From Spinactinospora alkalitolerans (lineage in GTDB: Bacteria > Actinomycetota > Actinomycetes > Streptosporangiales > Streptosporangiaceae): a DNA stretch of 64,000 nt. The position numbers and the translations under genes were made by a program. The notes beneath the pieces were generated by a model that was not told where the DNA came from, ran no database searches, and saw only the letters and a program-made list of their open reading frames with translations. Below, one piece after another: positions 55,494 to 64,000 of the stretch; the first letter of the stretch is position 1; every line of letters begins with the position of its first letter. Location: positions 6,014,001 to 6,078,000 of the forward strand of contig NZ_JACCCC010000001.1 of the NCBI RefSeq assembly GCF_013408795.1, read 5' to 3'.

Positions 55494-55605
55494 CCCTGTG
55501 GACGTCGAAACCGCGCTTTCAGGGGCCGCGAGGTCACGATCGGCGGAAAAGGCGGTGCGGGACTCCCCCCGGTTGCATCGGCGGGGCTCCCCGGCCGCAC
55601 CGGTC

Positions 55606-55670
55606 CCAGGTCGTGCGGTGGTGAACGGGAGGCTGCGGCCGCAGCCTCCCACCCCCTCATCAGCGACCTG
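55606..55670 (+). repeat. Dispersed intergenic repeat, family C, copy 2
   Basis: CCAGGTCGTGCGGTGGTGAA, then GGAGGCTGCGGCCGCAGCCTCC (a perfect 11+11 palindrome), then TCAGCGACC. It matches the inverted copy at 28765-28825 and sits 58 bp from a family B copy. Confidence 0.65.
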
Positions 55671-55727
55671 GTGTGCCGGGTCGTCGGTTCGATGCGTGTT
55701 CCGCGGAGGTGGGGCGCTCATCAGGCT

Positions 55728-55844
55728 CTGACCGCCGCGTTCGCGGGGCGGGGCGGGCTTGCGGGACCCGGATCCGCTGTGCCGCCGACGGCTTGCGCGC
55801 ACCGCGACAGCCGACCCCCCGTACGGACCCGGTCGCCAGACACC
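55728..55844 (+). repeat. Dispersed intergenic repeat, family B, copy 3
   Basis: CTGACCGCCGCGTTCGCGGG, GGATCCGCTGTGCCGCCG, GCGACAGCCGACCCCCCGTA and GGACCCGGTCGCCAGACACC align with the other three copies. The region 55494-56110 holds no gene besides these repeats and the promoter of the LPXTG gene. Confidence 0.72.
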
Positions 55845-56110
55845 GGCCATGCCCTCAGGACCGCAGCGGCGCCACCCGATGACCTGAGCGCCCTCCCCCG
55901 ACACGGCGACATCCACTGAATCAACGACTCAGGACGCTACGAGAGCGGGCTGGTCGTCCCGGGCGCATCGTGAGGAACGGCGGGCGCGGGTTCGCGTCCG
56001 GCCGGATGATCATGAGTTGTACAGCTGTGACCTGAAGGGGTGTCCGGATTTTCGGAAGGTCGATATCTTCGTTTCATTCCCCCCGTTTCCTCCCATCTCA
56101 GAGGACTCTC

Positions 56111-56983
56111 TTGTCACACGACTTCTGGCTCAAGAACACCGCGCGCCTCCTCGGCGGGGCCCTGATCCTCGGATCGGCGTCGCTGGCCATGGGCGGCACC
56201 GCGGCCGCGGCCCCCTTCAAGGGACCGAACGGCGACAACGGGACCGTGAAGGTCCACGACTCCGCGACGGACGCGGAGGACCCGCGCAACGAACCGAAGG
56301 TCTGCGAGTTCTACCTGGTCGGCTCCAACTTCGACGAGGCTCAGGAGGTCTCGTGGCGGATCAAGTCCTGGCCGCCCACCGGGACGAAGGAGGTCGTCGA
56401 TGAGGGCTCGCTGACCCTCGACGGCGAGGGCCACGGCCGCACCGGCGACCTTGGACTGCCCGACGGCCACTACAAGGTCTTCTGGGAGTTCGAGGGCCAG
56501 AACGGCAACGGCGGCAAGCACAAGGTCTTCTGGGTCGACTGCGGCGAGGAGGAGACCCCCGGCGGCGAGGAGGAGCCCGGCGGGGACGAGCCCGGCGAGG
56601 AGGAGCCCCCCGGGGACGGGGAGGAGAACCCGGGCGGTGAAGAGCCCGGCGACGGCGAGGAGAACCCCGGCGACGAGGAACCGCCCGCCGACGGGGAGGA
56701 GTCGGACGGCGAGGAGACCCCCGGTGCCGAGGAGCCGCCCGCCGAAGGCGATGAGCCCGGCGAGGAGACCCCCGGCGGCGGGGACGAGGGCTCGGAGACC
56801 CCCGAGGCCGACGAAGCCCCCGCGCCCGCTGACGAGGGCGACGCCGCCGGCGGCCTCCCGGTCACCGGCGCCGCGCTGACCGGCCTCGTCTCCGCCGGAC
56901 TGGTCGCGATCGGCGGCGGCGGCGCGGCGGTGTACTTCGCCCGCAGGAAGAAGACCGCCCCGACCGGCGGATCCGAGGAGTAG
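56111..56983 (+). CDS. LPXTG-anchored cell-surface protein
   Basis: This 290-residue protein has a signal peptide (about 1-34), a folded domain of about 105 residues with two Cys (KVCEFYLVG, WVDCGE), a long acidic stalk of Glu/Gly/Pro repeats (about 140-255) and a sortase signal LPVTG followed by a membrane helix and basic tail (FARRKK). Sortase should link it to peptidoglycan. TTG start with GAGG upstream. The folded domain (VSWRIKSWPPTG, GHYKVFWEFEGQ) looks like a beta sandwich found in other actinobacterial LPXTG proteins; its ligand is unknown. Confidence 0.92.
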   Translation: MSHDFWLKNTARLLGGALILGSASLAMGGTAAAAPFKGPNGDNGTVKVHDSATDAEDPRNEPKVCEFYLVGSNFDEAQEVSWRIKSWPPTGTKEVVDEGSLTLDGEGHGRTGDLGLPDGHYKVFWEFEGQNGNGGKHKVFWVDCGEEETPGGEEEPGGDEPGEEEPPGDGEENPGGEEPGDGEENPGDEEPPADGEESDGEETPGAEEPPAEGDEPGEETPGGGDEGSETPEADEAPAPADEGDAAGGLPVTGAALTGLVSAGLVAIGGGGAAVYFARRKKTAPTGGSEE

Positions 56984-57323
56984 CGCACCGGCCCGCGGGC
57001 CGACGAGCACAGGCGGGCGCCCGGCGGGCGCCCGCCTTTTCGGCGTGGGACGGGGCTATCGGGGGATGTGCAGATCGTCGAGACTCGCGGGCGATGTCGA
57101 GGAGTCGCCGGGTGAGGGCGCGGGCGCGCCTGGTTTGAGTCGCGTCGGCGGGGGCAGCAGGGGCTGATGAGGCAAAAGGGACGATCGCGGCGACGGGTGC
57201 GCCCCGACGGGTCGGGTGCACCGTCTTCCCCGCTTCGGCCTGTACGACGAGTCCGGCCAGGTCGGCGCGGGCGACGCGCAGGGTCACCTCCTGCGGCACG
57301 GAGGCCTCCTGTTGGCTCTCCAT
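56862..57323 (-). CDS. Phd/YefM-like antitoxin (orphan), extended C-terminus
   Basis: Residues 12-55 (QEVTLRVARADLAGLVVQAE, AGKTVHPTRRGAPVAAIVPF) match the Phd/YefM antitoxin fold, which binds operator DNA and a toxin. No toxin gene is adjacent on either strand. The open frame runs antisense through the terminator and into the 3' end of the LPXTG gene. The Arg-rich C-terminus is therefore doubtful, and the original stop may be lost. Confidence 0.5.
   Translation of the reverse strand: MESQQEASVPQEVTLRVARADLAGLVVQAEAGKTVHPTRRGAPVAAIVPFASSAPAAPADATQTRRARALTRRLLDIARESRRSAHPPIAPSHAEKAGARRAPACARRPAGRCATPRIRRSGRSSSCGRSTPPRRRRRSRPVRRRRGRSARRR
57012..57040 (+). terminator. Rho-independent terminator after LPXTG gene
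   Basis: GGCGGGCGCC and GGCGCCCGCC form a perfect stem with a 5-nt loop, followed by TTTT. Confidence 0.9.
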
Positions 57324-57621
57324 GGGTGGCGTGGTGTACACATAGGGTGTCATTCTGCGCACTCATTCGGTATTCGGAGACAACGGACGATCGGATGGGT
57401 ACGCGTCCACCTTTGACGGCAAGGGTGGAGCAGGAATGGCCGAGGCAGCGGCCGCCGCCCCCTCCGAGGAGCCGCCGCACCCCGGCGCCCGGACGCCTCC
57501 GCCCCGCGGCCTTCCCCGGGCCCACCGGCCGTCCCGCCTCCTGACACGAGAATCCTGTCCCCGCCACTCGTTCCGCTCAGGTGCCCCCACCGGGCCGACG
57601 ACAGACTCCCGGAGACGCGAA

Positions 57622-58155
57622 ATGCACCCCCGGTCCATCCACGACGTCCGGCTCCCCAGCGCCCACGTCATCGAGCAGGTCCGCCTGACGTGCTCTGACC
57701 TGCCCGAGAACTCCACCGTTCTGGCCGAGTCCTTCTACCGGCACCTGTTCGAGATCGCGCCGGAGGCGCGGTCGATGTTCGCCGCGGACATGAGCCCCCA
57801 GCACGAGCGGATGAGCCAGGCCCTGCTGGACGTGGTGCGCTACCTGGACCGGCCGGAGGAGGTGCAGCAGTACCTGCGCCGCCTCGGCGCCCACCACCAC
57901 AGGGAGCTCGGTATCAAACCCGAGCACTACCCCAACGTGGGGCGCGCCATGGTCCGCGCGGTCCGCGACCTGTCCCCGTCGTGGTCCTCCTCCTTCAGCT
58001 CCTCGTGGATCATGGTCTACGAATGGATCACCGCGAACATGCTCGCCGGCGCCGAGGCGGACGCCGAGGCCGCGGCCGCCCGCGCGGCGAACACCGCCGA
58101 GCCCCGCACCGCCCAGACCGTCCGCACCGCGGCCCACGGCGCCGCCCGCAGGTGA
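57622..58155 (+). CDS. Globin-family protein (flavohaemoglobin-type globin domain)
   Basis: This 177-residue protein is a single globin domain. Helices match flavohaemoglobin globins (VLAESFYRHLFEIAPEARSM, LDVVRYLDRPEEVQQYLRRL), and the proximal His lies in the F-helix segment LGAHHHRELGI, with EHYPNVGRAMVRAV after it. There is no FAD/NAD reductase domain. NO or O2 handling is likely. ATG chosen at 57622 with GGAGA upstream. 57324-57621 has no gene. Confidence 0.87.
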   Translation: MHPRSIHDVRLPSAHVIEQVRLTCSDLPENSTVLAESFYRHLFEIAPEARSMFAADMSPQHERMSQALLDVVRYLDRPEEVQQYLRRLGAHHHRELGIKPEHYPNVGRAMVRAVRDLSPSWSSSFSSSWIMVYEWITANMLAGAEADAEAAAARAANTAEPRTAQTVRTAAHGAARR

Positions 58156-58312
58156 CGGGGGGGCTCTCGCCGCCCTCGGCGGCCCGGTCCCCCTCCGGCC
58201 CGCTCCGATCAGCGGCGTCCCGTGCGGAACGCGCATACACCGGCACCACCTCGGTAGAGGGTGCACCGGCCGCAGGATCTCCTGCCGGGCCGTTCATCTT
58301 CTGGGGGGTGTC

Positions 58313-58915
58313 ATGAAATCAATGGAAATGATGAAGGTGGCGGATCGCAACACCGTCATCCGCAGCCTGCACGACTTGGGACTGGCCGCCTGGTTCGGCG
58401 GATCGCTGATGGGGGCGATCGGCCTCAACGGCGCCGCCAGGGAGGACGACGACGCCGTTCGCGGGGTCCGGATCTCCAGCGCGGGATGGAACAAATGGGC
58501 TCCGGCCAACGCCGCCGCGGTCGCCGTGCACCTGGTCGGCGGGGCCGCCCTGCTCGAAGCGAACCGCTCCCGGGTGGAACACGAGAAGGGCGTGGGCGCC
58601 TCGACCGCCGCCAAGACGGTGCTCACCGGCGCGGCGCTGGCCGCCAGCGTCTATGCCCGAATGCTGGGCAAGCGGCTGGAGGCCGCCGTGAAACCGAACG
58701 GGGCGGACAAGTCGGACAAGGAGGGCGAGCTCGCCGAGCGCGCGGTGTCGCTGAAGCAGGCCCACCGGCAACTGCGCGCGGCGCAGTGGAGTGTGCCGGT
58801 CCTGACCGGGGCACTGGTGGCCCTCAACGCCCTGCACGGGGAGCAGCAGCGGCCCTCCCAGCAGAAACTCGGCCTCATCCATAAGGCCGGCTCCCGCCTG
58901 CACATGGGCGACTGA
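58313..58915 (+). CDS. Hypothetical membrane protein
   Basis: This 200-residue protein has three or four hydrophobic segments (DLGLAAWFGGSLMGAIGLNG, AAAVAVHLVGGAALLEA, TVLTGAALAASVYARMLG, WSVPVLTGALVALNAL). Actinobacteria have many such small proteins near stress genes, but I do not recognise a named family. ATG 58313 follows GGGGGG-T. Confidence 0.78.
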   Translation: MKSMEMMKVADRNTVIRSLHDLGLAAWFGGSLMGAIGLNGAAREDDDAVRGVRISSAGWNKWAPANAAAVAVHLVGGAALLEANRSRVEHEKGVGASTAAKTVLTGAALAASVYARMLGKRLEAAVKPNGADKSDKEGELAERAVSLKQAHRQLRAAQWSVPVLTGALVALNALHGEQQRPSQQKLGLIHKAGSRLHMGD

Positions 58916-58988
58916 CCCGGGCGGTGTTCTTCGGCCGCATGGGCCCGATCCTCCGCGGCCTCGTCTCGGTCCCTGCGGGATCGAACGG

Positions 58989-59231
58989 ATGCCGACGACC
59001 ACGTTCCTCGTCTGCACCGCGCTCGGCGGCCTGATCCGGAACACCGCCTTCGTCGTGGCCGACCACCTGTTCGGGGAGAACCGGTGGACGGTCGAGCGGT
59101 ACGTGGGCGTGTTCTCCAAGGCGGTCGTGGTCACCGCCGTCGTCGCGTTCGTCTGCTTCGTGGTGCTGCGCCTGCGGGAGGCCCGCCGCGCGAGGGCCGA
59201 CCGGCACGGAGCCCCCGCGCGGTGCCCGTGA
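58989..59231 (+). pseudogene. C-terminal remnant of a DedA-family (SNARE-associated) membrane protein
   Basis: The 80-residue frame contains FLVCTALGGLIRNTAFVVAD, HLFGENRWTVERYVGVF and one membrane helix, which fits the C-terminal third of DedA proteins (normally about 200 residues). The N-terminal two thirds, including the conserved E/F/G-rich core, are absent upstream. It may be expressed as a small protein, but it cannot be a full DedA. Confidence 0.65.
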
Positions 59232-59378
59232 CCGGGCGGGACACCGTGCGGGGGCGCCCGCTCTTCCGGTGCGCTCCGGGCCCGCGCACTTGACAATCCG
59301 GCCGTTGCCCCCAATGCTCGCCACCTACGCGAAGGCGCTCGGACCCGGATCATCCCCTCACCCCTCGGAGGCCCCACC

Positions 59379-60017
59379 GTGTACGATTTCCTGCTCGTCC
59401 TGGCGGGCGGCGGCATCAGCCTGGTGAGCAGCGCCGCCGTCACCTGGCTGCAGGGCCGCCACTCCCGCAGGACCGAGGGCCGCGCCGCGGCGCGCGAGGC
59501 GACGCGTCAGCTCACGGGGCTGTTCATCACCGAGCGGGATACCCCGTCCCCCGGCGACGGCACGGCGTCGTCCGCTCTCGCCGAGGCGGAGATCCTGTCG
59601 GTGACGATCGCCGACCGCCGCGTCCGGGACCGCGTCCGCGACGTCATCCGGCTGCTGCGGGAGTGCCGCCTCCCCGAGCTGGAGGAACTCAGCGGGGTCA
59701 AGGCCGAACGGGCCGTGCAGATGCTGTGCGACCACGCGCTCGAAGTACTGGGAGCGCACTTCCGCGGGGACCGGCTCCCCGCGCTGCCGCAGAACGTGCA
59801 GAAGATGCTCGACGCCGAGGAGGAGGCCCTCAACATCCACGCCGGCGGCGCGCCGAAGCAGGCGTCGGCGCCGAAGGCCCCGGCCGCCGACGCACCCGCC
59901 GCGGCGGCGTCCCCGGAACCGCCGACGAGCCGCAAGGTGCGCCGCAAACCGCGCAGCGCCTCGACCATCGGAACCGACGGGGCCGCCGCCGACGACGCCC
60001 GTTCCGGCGACTCCTGA
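59379..60017 (+). CDS. Hypothetical protein with N-terminal membrane anchor
   Basis: This 212-residue protein starts at a GTG with GGAGG upstream. One membrane helix (YDFLLVLAGGGISLVSSAAVTWL) precedes a cytoplasmic helical domain (about 30-145) and a disordered Ala/Pro/Lys-rich tail. It resembles small anchored proteins of actinobacteria that have no known function. Confidence 0.75.
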   Translation: MYDFLLVLAGGGISLVSSAAVTWLQGRHSRRTEGRAAAREATRQLTGLFITERDTPSPGDGTASSALAEAEILSVTIADRRVRDRVRDVIRLLRECRLPELEELSGVKAERAVQMLCDHALEVLGAHFRGDRLPALPQNVQKMLDAEEEALNIHAGGAPKQASAPKAPAADAPAAAASPEPPTSRKVRRKPRSASTIGTDGAAADDARSGDS

Positions 60018-60416
60018 GGTCCTCGGGCCGCCCGGCCTTGCGGTGGTTCTCTCGCCGACGCTTCTTGGCCTTGTCGGGGGTTATCGCAACGTTTTTAGGC
60101 TCCATAAGGCCAAGATCGACGAGAAGGCCAAGCTCGACGAGCAGGGATGCGGCGGAACGGCATCCGCGCCGCCTGAGCCGCCCCCCCGGCCCCGCCGCTG
60201 CTTTTCCGTGCAGCCCACCCGCCACTCGGCCGACCACAAGGCCGCACAGTGGATCGGATCCGCACGTTCACCGGCGATCCGGGCCCGTCACCAATGCAGA
60301 ACTCAAGAGAGCGGCGGCGCCCGCTCCGCCGGCTACACATCCGGCCCGCTGCCGAGCGGCGGGTCCGCTTCGCGCGCGAGTGGGCCTTGAAGGCCGCTCC
60401 CTCGGTCTGGCCGAGC

Positions 60417-60534
60417 CTTGACTGCTGCGTCTGTGGGGTGGGGTGGGGTTTCCAGGGCTCGGACCTGCTGTGCCGCCGGCGCTGCGCGCCCTGCGACAGC
60501 CGACCCCCTTGTGCGGACGCGGCCGTCGGACATC
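60417..60534 (+). repeat. Dispersed intergenic repeat, family B, copy 4
   Basis: GACTGCTGCGT, GTGCCGCCGGCGCTGCGCGC, CTGCGACAGCCGACCCCC and GGCCGTCGGACATC match the other copies. The remaining parts of 60018-60649 show no gene I can support. Confidence 0.72.
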
Positions 60535-60649
60535 GGTGAGACGAGAACTCGAGCTCAAGATCAGCGCCGAAAGCCCCCGGCCCTGGGGCTCGCGGCGGTG
60601 CCGTGGAGCCCGGGGACCGGGGGCGGAACCCGGGTCGTCGGGGTGGGCG

Positions 60650-63028
60650 CTATTCGGCCAGGCCGGCGCGGCGGAGGGCGTCGGCCAGGGCTCCGCTCGG
60701 GGCCGGGCCCTTGCCGCCGCGGTTCTGGCCCTTGCCGCCGCGGTTCTGCTTCTGGCCGCCCCCGCGGTCGCCGCGCTTGCCGCCGCCCTTGCGGTCCCGG
60801 CGCTCGGCGCCCGACGGCGCGCGCTGCTCGCCGGAGGCCTCGATCTCGTCGTCGAGCCGCAGCGTGAGCGAGATGCGCTTGCGCGGAATGTCCACGTCGA
60901 GCACCTTCACGCGCACGATGTCGCCCGACTTGACGACGTCGCGCGGGTCCTCGACGAAGGACTTCGACATCGCCGAGACGTGCACCAGGCCGTCCTGATG
61001 CACGCCGACGTCGACGAAGGCGCCGAAGGCCGCGACGTTGGTGACGACGCCTTCGAGCAGCATGCCGGGTTCGAGGTCGGCGAGCTTGTCCACGCCCTCC
61101 TTGAAGCTCGCGGTCGTGAACGCGGGACGCGGGTCGCGGCCGGGCTTCTCCAGCTCCTTGAGGATGTCGGTGACGGTCGGCAGGCCGAAGGTGTCGTCGA
61201 CGAACTCCCCCGGCCTGAGCGCGCGCAGCCGCGCGCCGTTGCCGATCAGCGACGTGATGCCGGTGTCGGAGGCCGCGAGGATGCGGCGCACCACCGGGTA
61301 GGCCTCGGGGTGCACGCTGGAGGCGTCGAGCGGGTCGTCGCCGCCGCGGATGCGCAGGAAGCCCGCGCACTGCTCGAACGCCTTCGGGCCGAGCCGCGCG
61401 ACCTCCTTGAGGGCGGCGCGCGAGCGGAACGGGCCGTTGGCGTCGCGGTGCAGCACGATGTTGTGCGCGAGCCCCGATCCGATGCCCGAGACCCGTGTCA
61501 GCAGCGGCGCCGATGCGGTGTTGACGTCCACGCCGACCCCGTTCACGCAGTCCTCCACCACCGCGTCGAGCGAGCGCGACAGCTTCATCTCGGCGAGATC
61601 GTGCTGGTACTGGCCGACGCCGATCGACTTGGGGTCGATCTTGACGAGCTCGGCCAGCGGGTCCTGCAGCCGGCGCGCGATCGACACCGCGCCGCGCAGC
61701 GACACGTCGAGTTCCGGCAGCTCCTCCGAGGCGTAGGCCGAGGCGGAGTACACCGATGCGCCGGCCTCCGACACCATGATCTTGGTGAGCCTGAGCTTGG
61801 GGTGCAGCTTGATCAGGTCGGCCGCGAGCCGGTCGGTCTCGCGCGAGGCGGTGCCGTTGCCGATCGCGATCAGCTCGACGCCGTGCCGCGCGGCGAGCCG
61901 CTCCAGTGCGGCGATCGCCTCGTCCCAGCGCCGCTGCGGCTGGTGCGGGTGGATCGTCTCGGTCGCCACCACCTTGCCGGTCGCGTCGATCACCGCGACC
62001 TTCACACCGGTACGGTACCCGGGGTCGAGGCCCATGGTGGGCCGGGCCCCGGCGGGCGCGGCGAGCAGCAGGTCGCGCAGGTTGGCGGCGAAGACGTCGA
62101 CCGCCTCGTCCTCGGCCGCCTGCCACAGGCGCATGCGCAGGTCGATGTCGAGCCGGACGAGGATGCGGGTGCGCCAGGCCCAGCGCACCGTCTCCATCAG
62201 CCACCGGTCGGCCGGGCGGCCGCGGTCGGCGATGTCGAAGTGCCGGGCGACGCGCAGCTCGTAGTCGCCCGGCCCGGTCCGCGCCTCCTCCCCGGCCTGC
62301 GGCTCCTCCGGCTCGGGAGTGAGGTCGAGGACCTCCTCCTTCTCGCCGCGGAACATCGCCAGGATCCGGTGCGAGGGCAGCCGGGTGAAGGGCTCGGCGA
62401 AGTCGAAGTAGTCGGCGAACTTGGCGCCGGCCTCCTCCTTGCCCTCGCGCACGCGCGACACGAGGCGGCCCCGCGTCCACATCCGCTCGCGCAGCTCTCC
62501 GATCAGGTCGGCGTCCTCGGTGAAGCGCTCGACCAGGATCGCGCGGGCGCCGTCGAGCGCCGCAGCGGCGTCGGCCACGCCCTTGTCGGGGTCGGCGAAG
62601 TCGGCCGCGGCCGCCTGCGGGTCGGTCCCGGGGTCGGCGAGGAGCCGGTCGGCGAGCGGTTCGAGCCCGGCCTCCCTGGCGATCTGCGCCTTGGTGCGGC
62701 GCTTGGGCTTGTAGGGGAGGTAGATGTCCTCCAGGCGGGCCTTGGAGTCGGCCGCCATGATCCGCGCCTCGAGCGCGTCGTCGAGCTTGCCCTGCGTGCG
62801 GATCGACTCCAGGATCGCCGTGCGCCGCTCCTCCAGTTCGCGCAGATAGCGCAGCCGCTCTTCGAGCGTGCGCAACTGTGCGTCGTCGAGCGTGCCGGTC
62901 ACTTCCTTGCGGTAGCGGGCGATGAACGGCACGGTGGAGCCGCCGTCGAGCAGCTCGACGGCCGCATCCACCTGCCGCTCGCGCACGCCGAGCTCCTCGG
63001 CGATCCGCTGATGAATGGACGTCGTCAC
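60650..63028 (-). CDS. tex: Tex-family S1 RNA-binding transcription accessory protein
   Basis: This 792-residue protein has the full Tex layout: an N-terminal helical region ([31 protein letters not shown]), a YqgF-like domain ([17 protein letters not shown]), helix-hairpin-helix motifs ([37 protein letters not shown]), and a C-terminal S1 domain ([26 protein letters not shown]). A Gly/Arg/Lys/Asn-rich tail with repeated NRGGKG units follows. It binds nucleic acid and affects transcription and toxin expression in other bacteria. GTG start with AGGA upstream. Confidence 0.95.
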   Translation of the reverse strand: MTTSIHQRIAEELGVRERQVDAAVELLDGGSTVPFIARYRKEVTGTLDDAQLRTLEERLRYLRELEERRTAILESIRTQGKLDDALEARIMAADSKARLEDIYLPYKPKRRTKAQIAREAGLEPLADRLLADPGTDPQAAAADFADPDKGVADAAAALDGARAILVERFTEDADLIGELRERMWTRGRLVSRVREGKEEAGAKFADYFDFAEPFTRLPSHRILAMFRGEKEEVLDLTPEPEEPQAGEEARTGPGDYELRVARHFDIADRGRPADRWLMETVRWAWRTRILVRLDIDLRMRLWQAAEDEAVDVFAANLRDLLLAAPAGARPTMGLDPGYRTGVKVAVIDATGKVVATETIHPHQPQRRWDEAIAALERLAARHGVELIAIGNGTASRETDRLAADLIKLHPKLRLTKIMVSEAGASVYSASAYASEELPELDVSLRGAVSIARRLQDPLAELVKIDPKSIGVGQYQHDLAEMKLSRSLDAVVEDCVNGVGVDVNTASAPLLTRVSGIGSGLAHNIVLHRDANGPFRSRAALKEVARLGPKAFEQCAGFLRIRGGDDPLDASSVHPEAYPVVRRILAASDTGITSLIGNGARLRALRPGEFVDDTFGLPTVTDILKELEKPGRDPRPAFTTASFKEGVDKLADLEPGMLLEGVVTNVAAFGAFVDVGVHQDGLVHVSAMSKSFVEDPRDVVKSGDIVRVKVLDVDIPRKRISLTLRLDDEIEASGEQRAPSGAERRDRKGGGKRGDRGGGQKQNRGGKGQNRGGKGPAPSGALADALRRAGLAE

Positions 63029-63174
63029 GTTCCTGATCCGCCTTCTCAACTGGGGTCCGGGGTGCATTGTCCAGGACTCCGGCCCAATTGTCGCGCCGCC
63101 CCCGCGACGAACGCGCGGCACGCTCCCCCGATCCCGCGGGCCGAGACCCGTTCCAGGGAGGGAGGACGCGCGGA

Positions 63175-63690
63175 CGAGGGCACGCGTACCTCGGCCTCAG
63201 GGGGTTGTGAAGACCCGCCCCAGGAGGGATGGCGTGCGGGTGGGCGATTCTCTCGCGTGGCCGAAGGCCCGTGGACGCAAAATCGCCCTCACGCGCGAAG
63301 CGCACGCCGACACCATGGGCACAGACCGACACCGCGGTTTCGGCCCGGCGCCCAAAGCGGCGGTGTGCGGTCGCGTCCTCGGGCCGGGGTTCACGCCCCT
63401 GTGGCCGGTGTTTCACGCCCTCGGTGGCCGAGGTCGGCGGGCGCGGTGGTCCGCGCCCTCACCGCGCACCGAAACCCCGGTCGCGTCCCGGCACACGAGG
63501 TGGCGGCGTGGGCGGCGCGGCGCCGGGGCGATCCCTTGAGGGGCCTACGGCCACACGAGAGGATCGCCCGGCCACCGCGGATCCCACCTTCGGCCGAGGT
63601 TCACGACCCCCTGAGGCCGAGGACGGCGTGCACCGTCACCCGGTCACCGCGGACCCTTCCTGTGGTTGAGGTTCACGGCCCCTGAGGCTG
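63175..63690. repeat. Mosaic intergenic repeat, family A, copy 3
   Basis: It includes an inverted copy of the 28-bp unit (near 63193-63222), GGCCACACGAGAGGATCGCC, TTCACGACCCCCTGAGGCCG, and a run of GTTCACGCCC-type units near 63390-63425. The whole of 63029-63955 lacks a gene I can support; a promoter for a gene starting near 63956 is likely in the last 150 bp. Confidence 0.65.
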
Positions 63691-63955
63691 AGGAGAGCGG
63701 GCATGGTGACCCAGCCCTCAAGAGGTGGCGATGCAGCTCTCACCTGCGGGAATGCCCGCATGACAGGGGGCCGGGGGCGGTTCCGCGCACGTGGGGGACG
63801 TCACGTTTGAAAACGCGGAACACATGGATTTCGGGTATGGCGCGTGTGGTTGCAGACGGGGTGACCCCCGAGGAGATCCCTTCAGTCTCCCTCCGGATCC
63901 TCCTTCTCGTCGCCTTCTCCGCTGTTGCGCCCTCTCTCCGCCCGAGGTGATCCTC

Positions 63956-64000
63956 GTGTCCATCGTCGCCGCGCGTCCGGCCGCGACCGGTTCGCACACC
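63956..64000 (+). CDS. Possible 5' end of a gene cut by the window edge
   Basis: A GTG preceded by GAGG at 8 nt starts an open frame (VSIVAARPAATGSHT) that runs off the window. Only 15 codons are visible; the product is unknown. Confidence 0.35.
   Translation, partial: MSIVAARPAATGSHT

Noticed and set aside
59830-60237. Leftward basic protein-like frame
   Set aside because: It is antisense to the end of the anchored hypothetical gene and its basic composition follows from that; no ribosome site.
63666-63950. Rightward frame of 94 codons near the right edge
   Set aside because: Composition is unlike the neighbours and it starts inside the family A repeat; a GTG at 63956 with a ribosome site is the better gene start.

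Overview
The window comes from a high-GC actinobacterium. It shows strong third-position G/C bias, many GTG starts, likely leaderless starts and perfect CelR-type 14-mers (TGGGAGCGCTCCCA) in front of a CBM2-GH48 cellulase, an arrangement known from Thermobifida. A member of the Nocardiopsaceae (Nocardiopsis, Streptomonospora, Thermobifida relatives) is the best guess; this is inference from gene content, not from a marker gene.

Layout. 0.4-13.1 kb: CelR-controlled GH48 cellulase, an ene-reductase with its divergent MerR regulator, several small enzymes, a Uma2-like protein, a putP symporter, then a cobalamin riboswitch driving a B12 binding lipoprotein and permease with no ATPase beside them. 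13.1-19.5 kb: lipoprotein, HisC-like aminotransferase, murA with a putative sensor/regulator, purC. 19.9-24.5 kb: purB, purD and purA with a translationally coupled hypothetical gene, all leftward. 24.7-33.9 kb: DUF3151, fbaA, pyrE, cutA, an NYN-domain protein and small regulators or enzymes. 34.0-39.1 kb: a second cobalamin riboswitch upstream of nrdA (interrupted by an intein with a LAGLIDADG endonuclease) and a Chlamydia-like class Ic nrdB. 39.2-48.2 kb: orphan FecE/BtuD-type ATPase, an AAA ATPase with a perfect SOS box upstream, a DPBB-like/MauE pair, an ECF sigma factor, a GH43 arabinanase and tRNA-Ser(GCT). 48.7-53.6 kb: a YaaH-like membrane protein, a patch of gene remnants, then a compact putative RiPP locus (38-residue peptide, YcaO, divergent methyltransferase). 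54.0-64.0 kb: a flavin oxidoreductase, an LPXTG surface protein, an orphan Phd-like antitoxin, a globin, small membrane proteins and tex.

How parts work together. Two B12 riboswitches suggest one cobalamin-responsive programme: import of B12, and B12-independent dNTP synthesis (class Ic RNR) expressed when B12 is scarce. The purA-purD-purB-orf-purC run is a purine biosynthesis unit. Secreted GH48 and GH43 enzymes and their operators point to plant polysaccharide degradation.

The strongest unusual signals are the nrdA intein, which has intact Cys1, TxxH and HN residues but a glycine at the +1 extein position; the YcaO/short-peptide locus; and three families of dispersed intergenic repeats (about 115 bp, about 65 bp, and a mosaic family with a 28-bp core).
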